55,089 nucleotides of DNA from Bacteroidetes bacterium QS_8_68_28 (GCA_003022485.1 PXTS01000005.1:1-55089), one strand, 5' to 3'. Shown: positions 26,972-37,143, counted from the first letter of the stretch. Translations and numbers: made by a program. Notes: generated by a model from the letters alone, not told the origin.

Positions 26972-27461
26972 GACGTGGGGAGGGCTACGGAGAAGGGAAC
27001 GAAACGAGCTCCGCGCGGTGGGGGGCGCCGGCGACTGCCGACATCAGCCGCTCGGGAGCGTCGCGCGGAAAGAAACTGTAAAGCGCTCTCTGAAAGCCAC
27101 CGGGCGCCGAAATGTTCGTCTGTATGCCCGCACGGTGGTAAGAACGTAGCATTTTGAGACGAGCGGTTGCGCGTAGCGCGGGGGTACACTTTTTTGCCGG
27201 GGCGTTACCGTGGAACCCCGTCTTTCATCCCGGCAACCTCTCCACGTGGACGCTCTGCGAGCAGGCCACTGTGTGCGCTTTGCCGGCCAGCGAGGCAACC
27301 GCCGCACCGTGGAGTGCTGGTGCCGGGGCGAAGCGGAAGCCTGCTTGCTGTTCACGGCAGTTATTTCAAAAAAACGGGCACGTCAAGAAAAGGTTGCAAA
27401 GAGAAAGGGGCGGCCCTACCATAAAGGCACGGTCACTTTGCTTCTTCCCGTTCCTTCGCCG
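26972..27461. other. 490-bp divergent intergenic region
   Basis: This lies between hppD (minus) and an exported amidohydrolase (plus). Parts are A/T-richer (GTAGCATTTTGAG near 27147, CACTTTTTTGCC near 27190, and ATTTCAAAAAAACG near 27360). Frames on either strand are interrupted or show random composition, so I see no gene. Both promoters must be here. I found only weak matches to the Bacteroidota promoter pattern. Confidence 0.5.
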
Positions 27462-28817
27462 ATGCGCCCTGCCGCTCTGCTCGCCCGCTCATTCGCCGGC
27501 TCGCTCGCGCTTGTCGCCGTCCTGCTGGTCCTCGCGTGGCCCGCCCGCGCCCAGCAGACCCACATTTTTCGCGGCGCTACGGTCTACCCGATCTCTGACG
27601 CGCCCATCGAAAACGGCGTGGTCGTCGTGGAGGGCGGCACCATCGAGGCGGTCGGTGAGACGGGGGCGGTGGACGTGCCCGCCGGGGCCGAAGAGCACGA
27701 TCTGAGCGGGCACGTCCTCATGCCGGGCTTGGTGGACACGCACTCCCACATCGGGCGCGTGGCGGGCGGGGACCAGTCGGCGGCCTTTCACCCCGGCGTG
27801 CGCGCGAAAGACGCCATTTCCGTGCGCGCTCCCTCGCTGATGCGCGCTCGCGCCGGCGGCATCACGACGGCCAACGTGATGCCCGGATCCGGCCTTTTGA
27901 TGAGCGGGCAGACCGCCTACCTGAAGCTGCGCGAGGTTCCGGAGAAGGGGAGCAGCGGCGGTGTCGAGGACCTCTTGCTGTGCCACCAGAGCGAAACGGG
28001 CGAACGCATCTGTGGCGGGATGAAGATGGCCAACGGCACCAACCCGATGCGCTCCGGCGACGCGGCGGCGGGGCCGCTCCCTGGCACGCGCGCGAAGGCC
28101 GCCGCGCAGGCGCGCCAGCTTTTAACTGAGGCTCGCGCGTACATGCGCGAGAAAGAAGAGGCCGAGAGCAACCCCGACGTCGAAGCCCCCGACCGCGACC
28201 TGGGCATGGAGGCGCTCGCGCAAGTCCTTCGCGGGGAGCGCACCGTGCACTTTCACACCCACCGCGCCGACGACATCCTGACGACGTTGCGCCTGCGCCG
28301 CGAGTTCGGCTTCGAACTGGTCCTGCACCACGCCAGCGAAGCCTGGAAGGTGGCCGACCGCATCGCTGAGGCGGGCGTCCCGGCCTCCATCATCGTGCTC
28401 GACGCGCCCGGCGGCAAGCCCGAGGCCGACGAGCTGGTCTACCGTACGGGCCGTGTCTTGAACGAAGCAGGCGTGGAGGTGGCCTACCATACCGACGACC
28501 CCATCACCGATTCGCGGCTGCTCTTGCGCTCCGCCGCGCTGGGGGTGCGTGCTGGGCTGCCGCGCGACGAGGCGCTCGAATCGGTCACGCTGGCCGGCGC
28601 CGAGATGCTGGGCCTCGCGGACCGCACCGGCTCGCTGGAGGAAGGCAAGGAGGCCGACCTGGTCATCCTCAGCGGCGACCCGCTGAGTACCTACACGCAG
28701 GTGCTCCAGACCTGGGTGGAAGGCGAGAAAGTGTTCGATCGCTCCAACCCTGAGGACCGCGAGTTCGCCACTGGCGGCTACCGGGTCTACGGCAGCCCCG
28801 GCGGGGCGGGGGAGTGA
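27462..28817 (+). CDS. Exported amidohydrolase (imidazolonepropionase-like, TIM-barrel)
   Basis: A 451-aa enzyme from the ATG at 27462, with a signal peptide (MRPAALLARSFAGSLALVAV, cut after ARAQ). It has the amidohydrolase core: HxH in LMPGLVDTHSHIGRV, further metal ligands in TVHFHTHRADDI and FELVLHHASEAW, and the strand-8 Asp in VAYHTDDPITDS, followed by the C-terminal beta-sandwich segment TGSLEEGKEADLVIL. All metal ligands are present, so it should be active; the substrate is not known. The next gene encodes a paralogue in tandem, 118 bp downstream on the same strand, and the two are probably used together. Confidence 0.85.
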   Translation: MRPAALLARSFAGSLALVAVLLVLAWPARAQQTHIFRGATVYPISDAPIENGVVVVEGGTIEAVGETGAVDVPAGAEEHDLSGHVLMPGLVDTHSHIGRVAGGDQSAAFHPGVRAKDAISVRAPSLMRARAGGITTANVMPGSGLLMSGQTAYLKLREVPEKGSSGGVEDLLLCHQSETGERICGGMKMANGTNPMRSGDAAAGPLPGTRAKAAAQARQLLTEARAYMREKEEAESNPDVEAPDRDLGMEALAQVLRGERTVHFHTHRADDILTTLRLRREFGFELVLHHASEAWKVADRIAEAGVPASIIVLDAPGGKPEADELVYRTGRVLNEAGVEVAYHTDDPITDSRLLLRSAALGVRAGLPRDEALESVTLAGAEMLGLADRTGSLEEGKEADLVILSGDPLSTYTQVLQTWVEGEKVFDRSNPEDREFATGGYRVYGSPGGAGE

Positions 28818-28901
28818 GCGCCGCGCGCGTCGCAGCGAAAAGCACGCTCCCGGTGACGACCGTCCGGGTCGGCTTTCGCAAAAATTGGTTCGCTGTCTCC
28901 C

Positions 28902-28909
28902 TATTTTTG
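28902..28909 (+). promoter_or_regulatory. Possible Bacteroidota -7 box
   Basis: TATTTTTG at 28902-28909 is an exact match to TAnnTTTG. It sits 26 bp before the ATG of the second amidohydrolase. A TTTC at 28874 could serve as the -33 element, though the spacing (about 24) is long. Confidence 0.3.
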
Positions 28910-28935
28910 CTATCTCAAGCGTGTTGTCTCCGTTC

Positions 28936-30180
28936 ATGAGTACGTTGAAAGCGAACGCGCCCCGAATGGTCTGCGCGTCGTTTGTGCTGGCCGTCGCCGC
29001 CGCCGTCCCATGCGCCCAAGCTCAGCAGGTCGCCGTGCGCGCCGAGACGCTCTACCCGATGACCGGCGACGGCCCGATCTCCAACGGGATCGTCCTCGTC
29101 AAGGAGGGGCAGATCGAGGCCGTCGGCCCCGCCGCGCAGGTGGACGTGCCCTCCTCCGGCTACCGCACGATGGAGGCGCAGGCCGTCACGCCAGGCCTGG
29201 TGGACCCCCATGCCACCGTCGGCATGACGAGCCTCGCCAACCGCTCCGGCGCCAACGACCAGCTCGACCGCACCGCCGCCGTCCAGCCGGAACTGCGCGC
29301 CTTCGACGCCTACACCCCGCGCGCCCCGCTGGTCGAGTTCGTGCAGCGTCTGGGCGTGACGACCGTGCACACCGGCCACGGCCCCGGCGCCCTGATGAGC
29401 GGGCAAACGATGGTCGCCAAGACCGAGGGCGGCCTCGATGAGGCCATCGTGGACTCGGTGGCGATGGTGGCGATGACGCTGGGGCCGCAGGTCAGCGGCA
29501 ACTACGACACGCCCGGCACGCGCTCGAAGAGCATGGCCATGATGCGCGAAACCTTTCTCGAGGCCCAGCGCTACCGCGCGAAGCGCCGGAACGGCAGTGA
29601 GGAAAACGCCCCCACACGCGACCTGCGCATGGACGTTCTCTCGAAGGTGCTGGGCGGCGAGGTGCCCGCGCTCATCACCGCGCAGCGCGCCAGCGAGATC
29701 CAGTCGGCCCTGCGGCTGGCCGAGGAGTTTGGCTTCGAGCTCGTCCTCAGCGGGGCCGCCGAGAGCTACCTGCTGGCCGACCGGATCAGCGACGCGCGCG
29801 TGCCGGTCATCCTGCACCCAACGATGGCACGCACCGGCGGGCAGTCGGAGAACGCGGCCTTCACCACCGCCAAGACGCTCATGGAAGCGGGCGTGCCGGT
29901 GGCCATCCAGAGCGGCTACGAGGCGTACGTGCCCAAAACGCGCGTCGTGCTCTACGAAGCAGCCGTCGCCGCCGGGCAGGGCGGCCTCACGCGCCGGCAG
30001 GCCCTGCGCACCGTCACCATCGACGCGGCACGCATCCTGGGGGTCGAAGACCGCGTCGGCTCGCTGGCGGAAGGCAAGGACGCCGACCTGGCGCTCTTCG
30101 ACGGCGACCCGCTGGAGTACACGACCCACACCTGCGGCGTTCTCATCGGCGGCGAGGTCGTCAGCGACGAATGCAAGTGA
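28936..30180 (+). CDS. Amidohydrolase paralogue lacking catalytic metal ligands
   Basis: A 414-aa exported protein from the ATG at 28936 (MSTLKANAPRMVCASF), with a signal peptide cut near CAQAQ. Its fold matches the upstream gene over its whole length: same N-terminal strands (AETLYPMTGDGPISNGIV), LMSGQTMVAKT and the C-terminal DRVGSLAEGKDADLALFDGD. The metal site is gone, however. DTHSH becomes VDPHATVG, HFHTHR becomes ALITAQRA, VLHHASE becomes VLSGAAES and HTDD becomes IQSGYE. It is therefore probably a non-catalytic partner, perhaps forming a heterodimer with the active paralogue. The frame is intact and the composition normal. Confidence 0.8.
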   Translation: MSTLKANAPRMVCASFVLAVAAAVPCAQAQQVAVRAETLYPMTGDGPISNGIVLVKEGQIEAVGPAAQVDVPSSGYRTMEAQAVTPGLVDPHATVGMTSLANRSGANDQLDRTAAVQPELRAFDAYTPRAPLVEFVQRLGVTTVHTGHGPGALMSGQTMVAKTEGGLDEAIVDSVAMVAMTLGPQVSGNYDTPGTRSKSMAMMRETFLEAQRYRAKRRNGSEENAPTRDLRMDVLSKVLGGEVPALITAQRASEIQSALRLAEEFGFELVLSGAAESYLLADRISDARVPVILHPTMARTGGQSENAAFTTAKTLMEAGVPVAIQSGYEAYVPKTRVVLYEAAVAAGQGGLTRRQALRTVTIDAARILGVEDRVGSLAEGKDADLALFDGDPLEYTTHTCGVLIGGEVVSDECK

Positions 30181-30259
30181 TTGAAAATTAGGGGTTGAAA
30201 ATTGTAGATTAGTCAGCGGCGAACTGACCGATTTCCAATCTGCAATCCCAATTTTCTCA
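30181..30259. repeat. A/T-rich intergenic repeat spacer
   Basis: The spacer contains TTGAAAATT twice (near 30180 and 30195), CCAATCTGCAATC (30236-30248) and a GAAAATTG/CAATTTTC inverted pair. Similar CAATC-rich strings occur upstream of mrpC (52330-52362) and near 54982-55018. It ends at the ATG of the reductase gene. Confidence 0.55.
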
Positions 30260-31261
<1,002 letters not shown>

Positions 31262-31349
31262 GCAGGAAGGAGAGAGAGGGGGAAGGGGCGTGCTTGGAAA
31301 CTCCTCCCCTTTTCGGACTTTCTCATCCTCACAGCGCGCACCGCGCGCC

Positions 31350-32126
31350 TCAACCTTCCTGATTGCCGGACTGCTGCATGTCTTGCGCTTCTTCCTGGAC
31401 CTCCTGGCCGGCGCTCTGCACAGCGTTGGCGAGGTCGTTGGAGGCCGCGCGCAGGCTCTGGCCGATGTTGGCGAGGAAGGTGGCGAAGTCGGACCTCATC
31501 TCCTGAAACTCTGACTCGGGGGCATTTTCGAGCTCGCTCATGCGCTGGTCGAGCTCCTGGCGCTGTTGGCGGAGGTCCTCCATCTGCGACTGCATCTCGT
31601 TGCGCGTGCTCTGGTCGGCGTTCTCTATCTCCTGCTCGAGCGTCTCGATCTCGCGGTCGATCTCGTTCATGCGCGCCTGGGCGTACTGTTGCACCTCCTG
31701 CTTGCTCTGCATGGCGTTGATCTTCAGCTCCTCGGTGCGACGCTGAAGCTCGTTGAGACGCTGCTGCACGTCGGGGCGCATGTCCTGAAACTCCGACTGC
31801 GTGGCACCTTCGAGCTGCTGCATTTCTTTTTGGAGCTGCTTGCGCTCGTCGCGGAGCTCAGAGAGGGAGTTTTGCATTTCTTGACGACTCTCTTGGCTGA
31901 CGTTCTGGAGGTTTTGCTCCAGTTCGTCGAAGTCGTTGCCGAGATCGTTGAGCTGCGATTCGGTGTTTGCGCGGAACTCCTGCATCGTCTGGCCGGCCTC
32001 CTGGGCGGTCTGTTCGGCCTGTTGCTCAGTTTGCTGCTGTTGCTGCTCGGTGCAGGCGGCCAGCAGCAGAGCCGGGGCCAGGAGCGCGGCGAGCGCGGCA
32101 CGGCGAAGCGGGGAAGCGGGGGGCAT
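31350..32126 (-). CDS. Lipoprotein forming a long coiled coil
   Basis: A 258-aa protein with a lipoprotein signal: MPPASPLRRAALAALLAPAL, then LLAAC (lipobox, Cys25). Nearly the entire mature protein is Gln/Glu-rich with heptad character (repeated EQ, LNELQRRTEELK and LEQEIENADQ). The motif SEFQ(D/E)MR occurs twice, about 90 residues apart. Such proteins act as periplasmic or outer-membrane rods or spacers (apolipoprotein-like). No close functional relative is recognised. It is transcribed towards the convergent reductase gene. Confidence 0.7.
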   Translation of the reverse strand: MPPASPLRRAALAALLAPALLLAACTEQQQQQTEQQAEQTAQEAGQTMQEFRANTESQLNDLGNDFDELEQNLQNVSQESRQEMQNSLSELRDERKQLQKEMQQLEGATQSEFQDMRPDVQQRLNELQRRTEELKINAMQSKQEVQQYAQARMNEIDREIETLEQEIENADQSTRNEMQSQMEDLRQQRQELDQRMSELENAPESEFQEMRSDFATFLANIGQSLRAASNDLANAVQSAGQEVQEEAQDMQQSGNQEG

Positions 32127-32573
32127 AGAAGCAAAGGAAGCGGTGAAAAATGGCGCTCGTCCAATGTTAACCGGCGCAGCGGGCGAATACCACCGTGACC
32201 CCTGCTCCTCTGTGAAGCCGGAGGCGTCTGCGCCCTTTCAGCCGGGGGGCGTTTGTGATGATGACGTAAATTGAGCCGCCAAAGGGACACGACCCACCGG
32301 GACGCTGGGCGTAACGAGGGGACGCTGCCGGGGGCTCGCTGGAGCCCGGAAAAGCCGCCCCGGTGCCCCCTTAACCGGATCTTTTCTTGTTCGGGGGCGG
32401 CGGGTTGGCTACCTTCTTGGCCACCGTCCGGCTCCAGCCACTAAGGCCCCATGATGCGGCGGCCCCGTGGGAGCGCTCCACGCTCGTGTAGCGCAACCGC
32501 ACTCACCGGCCGCCCGACGACTGCCTGACGACCGCCCGGCCGCCCGACGACCGCTCCGACGTACCCGCTCCGC
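32127..32573. other. 447-bp intergenic region upstream of the nuo cluster
   Basis: This region separates the coiled-coil lipoprotein (minus) from nuoJ (plus). It contains a GGGCTC/GAGCCC hairpin (32332-32347), a possible promoter (32387-32417) and, next to nuoJ, repeated GCCCGACGAC elements at about 32500-32560. No gene is apparent; short frames have random composition. Confidence 0.5.
32387..32417 (+). promoter_or_regulatory. Possible promoter of nuoJKLM
   Basis: TTG (32387-32389) and TACCTTCT (32410-32417) are separated by 20 bases. This resembles the Bacteroidota promoter, with two mismatches in the TTTG part of the -7 box. The start would lie about 150 bp upstream of nuoJ, leaving a long leader. 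The call is tentative. Confidence 0.3.
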
Positions 32574-33083
<510 letters not shown>

Positions 33084-33095
33084 GTTCAATGTCGA

Positions 33096-33150
33096 AGGTT
33101 GAAAGTTTCGCCTCGAGCCCAGAACCCTTTCCACCTTAAACTTTCAACCT
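33096..33150. repeat. 13-bp perfect inverted repeat between nuoJ and nuoK
   Basis: AGGTTGAAAGTTT (33096-33108) pairs with AAACTTTCAACCT (33138-33150) across a 29-base loop. The right arm ends three bases before the GTG start of nuoK, so the hairpin could hide that start or mark an inserted element. Confidence 0.85.
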
Positions 33151-33153
33151 CCC

Positions 33154-33459
33154 GTGGAAGTCACCCTCAACTGGTTTCTCTCCCTCAGCGCCGTCCTGTT
33201 TGCGATTGGCGTGCTGGGGGTGCTGTTTCGCCGCAACGCGATTGTGGTGTTCATGAGCGTGGAGCTGATGCTCAACTCCGTCAACCTGACGCTCGTGGCC
33301 CTCTCGCAGTCGATGGGCGATCCCGACGGGCAGATCCTCGTCTTCTTCGTCATCGCCGTGGCCGCTGCCGAAGCTGCTGTGGGGCTGGCCATCGTCATTG
33401 CCATCTTCCGCAGCAAGGTGACGGTAGATATCACGGAGGTTAATCTATTTCGGCACTGA
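33154..33459 (+). CDS. nuoK: NADH-quinone oxidoreductase subunit K
   Basis: A 101-aa protein with three helices and a GTG start ([13 protein letters not shown]). The conserved acidic residues sit in [15 protein letters not shown] and [14 protein letters not shown], as needed for proton transfer. The length is normal. It is homologous to MrpC, which also appears in this window. An inverted repeat ends just before its start codon, and nuoL follows after 16 bp. Confidence 0.95.
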   Translation: MEVTLNWFLSLSAVLFAIGVLGVLFRRNAIVVFMSVELMLNSVNLTLVALSQSMGDPDGQILVFFVIAVAAAEAAVGLAIVIAIFRSKVTVDITEVNLFRH

Positions 33460-33475
33460 GGTTTTACTAACGACC

Positions 33476-35575
33476 ATGACCACCGACTTGGCCGTTCGTC
33501 TGATTCTGCTCCTGCCGCTGGCAGGCGCGGTCTTCTGCGGCGTGCTGCCGCTTTTTCTGTCGGGGATGCGGCAGCGTGAGGGGCTGATCGGGAGCGTCGG
33601 GACGGGGGCGGTGGCGGTACCGTTCGCGCTGGCGGTGATGCTGTTTCTCGGCTCCCACCACGGGGACGCGCACATCGCCGAGTTCTACACGTGGATGGCA
33701 GCGGGGGACCTGTCGATCTCGTTTGCGTACCGGGTAGATGCGCTTTCCCTGCTCATGACGCTGATCGTCACCGGCGTGGGGGGCGTGATTCACCTGTACT
33801 CGGTCGGCTACATGCACGGCGACGAGGGGTACTGGCGCTTCTTTGCGTACCTGAACCTCTTTATCTTCGCCATGCTCAATCTGGTGCTGGCCAACAGCCT
33901 GCCGGTGCTGTTCCTCGGCTGGGAGGGGGTGGGGCTGTGCTCGTACCTCCTGATCGGGTTCTGGTACCGGGAAATTTCCAACACCGCCGCCGCGAACAAG
34001 GCGTTCATCGTCAACCGCATCGGGGACTTCGCCTTCCTCTTGGCGATGTTTCTGCTGTTTCGGGAGGTCGGGAGCCTCAGCTTCGACGCGCTCCTCGGCG
34101 CGGCGGACGGGCTTTCGCAGGCGTCGCTCAACTGGGCGGTGCTGCTGCTTTTCGTCGGGGCGACGGGGAAAAGCGCGCAGATCCCGCTTTTCGTGTGGCT
34201 GCCCGACGCAATGGCCGGTCCCACGCCCGTCTCAGCGCTAATCCACGCGGCCACGATGGTGACGAGCGGGCTCTACCTGCTCGCGCGGCTCTCGGCGCTG
34301 GTCCTGGCCTCGCAGGTGATGGGACTGATCGCCGTCGTCGGGGCGCTCACGGCGCTGATGGCCGCCACCATCGCCCTCACCCAAGACGACATCAAGAAGG
34401 TGCTGGCCTACTCCACCGTCAGCCAGCTGGGTTACATGTTCATGGCGGCCGGCGTGGGAGCCTTTTTCGTAGCGATCTTCCACGTGCTCACGCACGCCTT
34501 CTTCAAGGGCTGTCTGTTTCTGTGCTCCGGCTCGGTGATTCACGGGATGCACGAGGTCGAGCATGAACTGGAGCACCAGGGAGACGTCTCCGAAGAGCAC
34601 GGCCTGGAGGAGGCCGAGCCGCACGGCGTGGAGGGGGAAAAGGACATGCGGAAGAACCCGCTCCCGTACGACGGCCCCTTCGACCCGCAGGACATGCGCA
34701 CGATGGGCGGCCTCGCGCGCTACATGCCGTCCACGCGGTGGACGTACCTGCTCTCGACATTCGCCATTTCTGGCATCCCGCTCTTCTCGGGGTTCTTCTC
34801 GAAAGACGAGATCTTGTTCAAGACGTTCGAGTACGGCTACTCCGGCGGCCACGCCTGGGCCTGGGCAGTGTGGGCGGTGGGCGTAGTGACGGCGCTCCTG
34901 ACGGCGCTCTACATGATGCGCTCCTACGTTCTCACCTTCGAGGGGACGCCGCGCTGGCCGCGCTCGGCAGAGGGGCTGGCCCCGCACGAATCGCCGGCCA
35001 CGATGACGATCCCGCTGTGGATTCTCGCGGCGGGGGCCGTCGGAATGGGCTTCATCGGGCTGCCGGCGGCGACGACGGAGATCTTCGGCGTGGAGAACTG
35101 GATTCACCACTACCTCGGCGCGCCCTACGGCGGGCCCGTGGCGGAGGCGGAACTGGGCGCGCACGTGCCGATGGTCATCGAATGGGCGCTGATCGCCCTG
35201 GGAGCGACCATCGCGGTCGGCGGTGTGGTTTTCGCGTGGACGCACTACGGGAAAAAGGAAGGCATCGCCTACGACGGCATTCTCGCGGAGCGGCTCGGCG
35301 GGCTCTACCGGCTGTGGCGGGGCAAGTATTTCGTGGACGAAGGCTACGACAAAGGCGTCGTGCAGCCCATCATCGGCGGGTCAAAGAAAGGGCTCGCGCC
35401 GTTCGACGCGAAAATCGTGGACGGCGCCGTCAACGGGCTTGCGCAGCTGACGAGCGGGGCGAGCGGCGTGCTACGCTACATCCAGACGGGCATCGTGCAG
35501 AACTACGCGCTGGCCATCGCGCTGGGCGTGGTCATCGTGGTGGGGCTGATGCTGCTGCCGGTGGTGCTGGCGTGA
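33476..35575 (+). CDS. nuoL: NADH-quinone oxidoreductase subunit L
   Basis: A 699-aa antiporter-like subunit, at the far end of the membrane arm. It has [38 protein letters not shown] and VLAYSTVSQLGYMFMAAGVG, the conserved helices with the Lys/Glu/His proton path. It is longer than usual (about 620-650) because of an acidic insertion of about 40 residues (HEVEHELEHQGDVSEEHG and after) between helices. This fits the acid-rich proteome. The C-terminal helix end (MLLPVVLA) is intact. Confidence 0.95.
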   Translation: MTTDLAVRLILLLPLAGAVFCGVLPLFLSGMRQREGLIGSVGTGAVAVPFALAVMLFLGSHHGDAHIAEFYTWMAAGDLSISFAYRVDALSLLMTLIVTGVGGVIHLYSVGYMHGDEGYWRFFAYLNLFIFAMLNLVLANSLPVLFLGWEGVGLCSYLLIGFWYREISNTAAANKAFIVNRIGDFAFLLAMFLLFREVGSLSFDALLGAADGLSQASLNWAVLLLFVGATGKSAQIPLFVWLPDAMAGPTPVSALIHAATMVTSGLYLLARLSALVLASQVMGLIAVVGALTALMAATIALTQDDIKKVLAYSTVSQLGYMFMAAGVGAFFVAIFHVLTHAFFKGCLFLCSGSVIHGMHEVEHELEHQGDVSEEHGLEEAEPHGVEGEKDMRKNPLPYDGPFDPQDMRTMGGLARYMPSTRWTYLLSTFAISGIPLFSGFFSKDEILFKTFEYGYSGGHAWAWAVWAVGVVTALLTALYMMRSYVLTFEGTPRWPRSAEGLAPHESPATMTIPLWILAAGAVGMGFIGLPAATTEIFGVENWIHHYLGAPYGGPVAEAELGAHVPMVIEWALIALGATIAVGGVVFAWTHYGKKEGIAYDGILAERLGGLYRLWRGKYFVDEGYDKGVVQPIIGGSKKGLAPFDAKIVDGAVNGLAQLTSGASGVLRYIQTGIVQNYALAIALGVVIVVGLMLLPVVLA

Positions 35576-35584
35576 TTGGTCCTT

Positions 35585-35647
35585 CGTTGTTGGTTCTTGT
35601 CGTTGTTGGTTCTTGGTCGTCGGTCCGAAATGCGCACCAAGAACCAA
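35585..35647. repeat. Tandem and inverted repeats between nuoL and nuoM
   Basis: CGTTGTTGGTTCTTG occurs at 35585-35599 and 35601-35615. TTGGTTCTTGGT (35606-35617) is an exact inverted match to ACCAAGAACCAA (35636-35647) across an 18-base loop. An A-rich element, CCAAAAACCAAA (35658-35669), sits directly before the GTG start of nuoM; the same 12-mer precedes mrpA (48286-48297). Confidence 0.85.
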
Positions 35648-35670
35648 TCAGCTAAATCCAAAAACCAAAC

Positions 35671-37143
35671 GTGAACGTTCCGCTTCTCACATCCATCGTT
35701 ATCTTCCTCCCGCTGGGGGGGGCGGGGCTGGCGGCGCTGGCTTCGCGCGGGCGTTCGGCGAAGTGGGTGGCGCTCCTGACGACCGGGGCGACCTTCGTGC
35801 TGTCGCTGGGGCTGTGGCTGGGCTACGACCCGGCGACGGCGACCACGCAGGCGCCCCAGTTGGCGGACACGTGGGCCTCGTGGTTCCCGCCGGGGTACGA
35901 CGTGAAGTATTCCGTAGGCATCGACGGGCTCAACATCCTGCTCGTGATGCTGACGACGCTGCTGGGGCCCGTCGTCGTGCTTTCGTCGTGGCACTACATC
36001 GGCGAGCGGCGGCAGGCGTACTACGCGCTGCTGCTCGTTTTGCAGACGGGCGTGACGGGCGTCTTCTGTGCGTTCGACCTCTTGCTGTTCTACTTCTTCT
36101 TTGAGCTGACCTTGATTCCGATGTACTTCATCATCGGGATCTGGGGCGGGGAAGAGCGCATCTACGCGGCAGTGAAGTTCGTGATCTACACGCTCGTCGG
36201 GTCGCTCTTGATGCTGGTGGCGATCCTGTTTCTCGGCTACGCGGCGGCGGAGGGCACGGGCGCGGTCTTCACGACGGACTGGTACGAGCTCTTGGCCTTC
36301 AACATGCCGGCGGCACAACAGCTCTGGCTCTTTGCGCTCTTCGCGCTGGCGTTCTCGATCAAGGTGCCGCTCTTTCCGCTCCACACGTGGCTGCCGGACG
36401 CCCACGTGCAGGCGCCCACTGGCGGCTCGGTCATTCTGGCGGGCGTCTTGCTAAAGATGGGCACGTACGGGCTCGTGCGCTTCTGCCTGCCGATCTTCCC
36501 GGCGGCGGCGCAGCAGGCGGCGCTCGTCTTCGGCGTCCTCGCGGTGATTGGCATCATCTACGGGGCGCTCGTAGCGCGCGCGCAGTCGGACGCCAAGAAG
36601 CTCGTGGCCTACTCGTCGGTGAGCCACCTCGGCTTCGTGGTACTCGGGATCTTCGCCTTCACGACGGAGGCGATGCAGGGCGCGGTGATTCAGATGGTCA
36701 ATCACGGAATCTCGACGGGGGCGCTCTTTCTGATGGTCGGGATGCTCTACGAGCGCCGCCACACGCGCCTGATGGCCGACTACGGCGGCCTTGCCGCGTC
36801 GGTGCCGGTGCTCACATCGTTCGCAGTGTTCAGTGTGCTCGCCTCGGCGGGGCTGCCGGGGCTGAACGGCTTCGTCGGCGAGTTTATGATTCTGCTCGGC
36901 TCGTTCAAGAGCGAGGTGCTGGGGGCGCCGGTATTGGTGGCCTTCGCCACGCTGGGCGTGATCCTCGCGGCGGTGTATCTGTTGCACATGGTCTACCGCA
37001 CGTTCTTCGGCGCGCTCGACCGCCAGGAGAACCGCACGATGCGCGACATGAATGTCCGCGAGGTGGCGCTGATGCTGCCGCTCTCTTGCAGACCATCGAG
37101 GAGAAGCGCGCGTCCACGCCCGGCGGGGAGGCGGTTGACTTGA
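35671..37143 (+). CDS. nuoM: NADH-quinone oxidoreductase subunit M, 3' end disrupted
   Basis: A 490-aa antiporter-like subunit with GTG start. The family signatures are present: YFFFELTLIPMYFIIGIWG, PLFPLHTWLPDAHVQAPTGG and KKLVAYSSVSHLGFVVLG. The end is abnormal. After VREVALMLPL the frame reads SCRPSRRSARPRPAGRRLT and stops at 37143, with no last membrane helix. The true continuation, LLQTIEEKRASTPGGEAVDL, lies in another frame (37083 to 37229). So a frame-breaking deletion near 37080 removes most of the last helix, or the sequence has an error. The remaining 13 helices should include the proton channel. Confidence 0.85.
   Translation: MNVPLLTSIVIFLPLGGAGLAALASRGRSAKWVALLTTGATFVLSLGLWLGYDPATATTQAPQLADTWASWFPPGYDVKYSVGIDGLNILLVMLTTLLGPVVVLSSWHYIGERRQAYYALLLVLQTGVTGVFCAFDLLLFYFFFELTLIPMYFIIGIWGGEERIYAAVKFVIYTLVGSLLMLVAILFLGYAAAEGTGAVFTTDWYELLAFNMPAAQQLWLFALFALAFSIKVPLFPLHTWLPDAHVQAPTGGSVILAGVLLKMGTYGLVRFCLPIFPAAAQQAALVFGVLAVIGIIYGALVARAQSDAKKLVAYSSVSHLGFVVLGIFAFTTEAMQGAVIQMVNHGISTGALFLMVGMLYERRHTRLMADYGGLAASVPVLTSFAVFSVLASAGLPGLNGFVGEFMILLGSFKSEVLGAPVLVAFATLGVILAAVYLLHMVYRTFFGALDRQENRTMRDMNVREVALMLPLSCRPSRRSARPRPAGRRLT

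Noticed and set aside
28915-30129. Minus-strand frame of 404 codons opposite the second amidohydrolase
   Set aside because: Gly/His/Arg-rich shadow. The plus-strand frame has a signal peptide and clear homology to its neighbour.
32127-32573. Possible replication origin or regulatory RNA upstream of nuoJ
   Set aside because: No DnaA-box cluster or A/T-rich unwinding stretch, and the hairpins present are short. It is treated as leader and promoter space.
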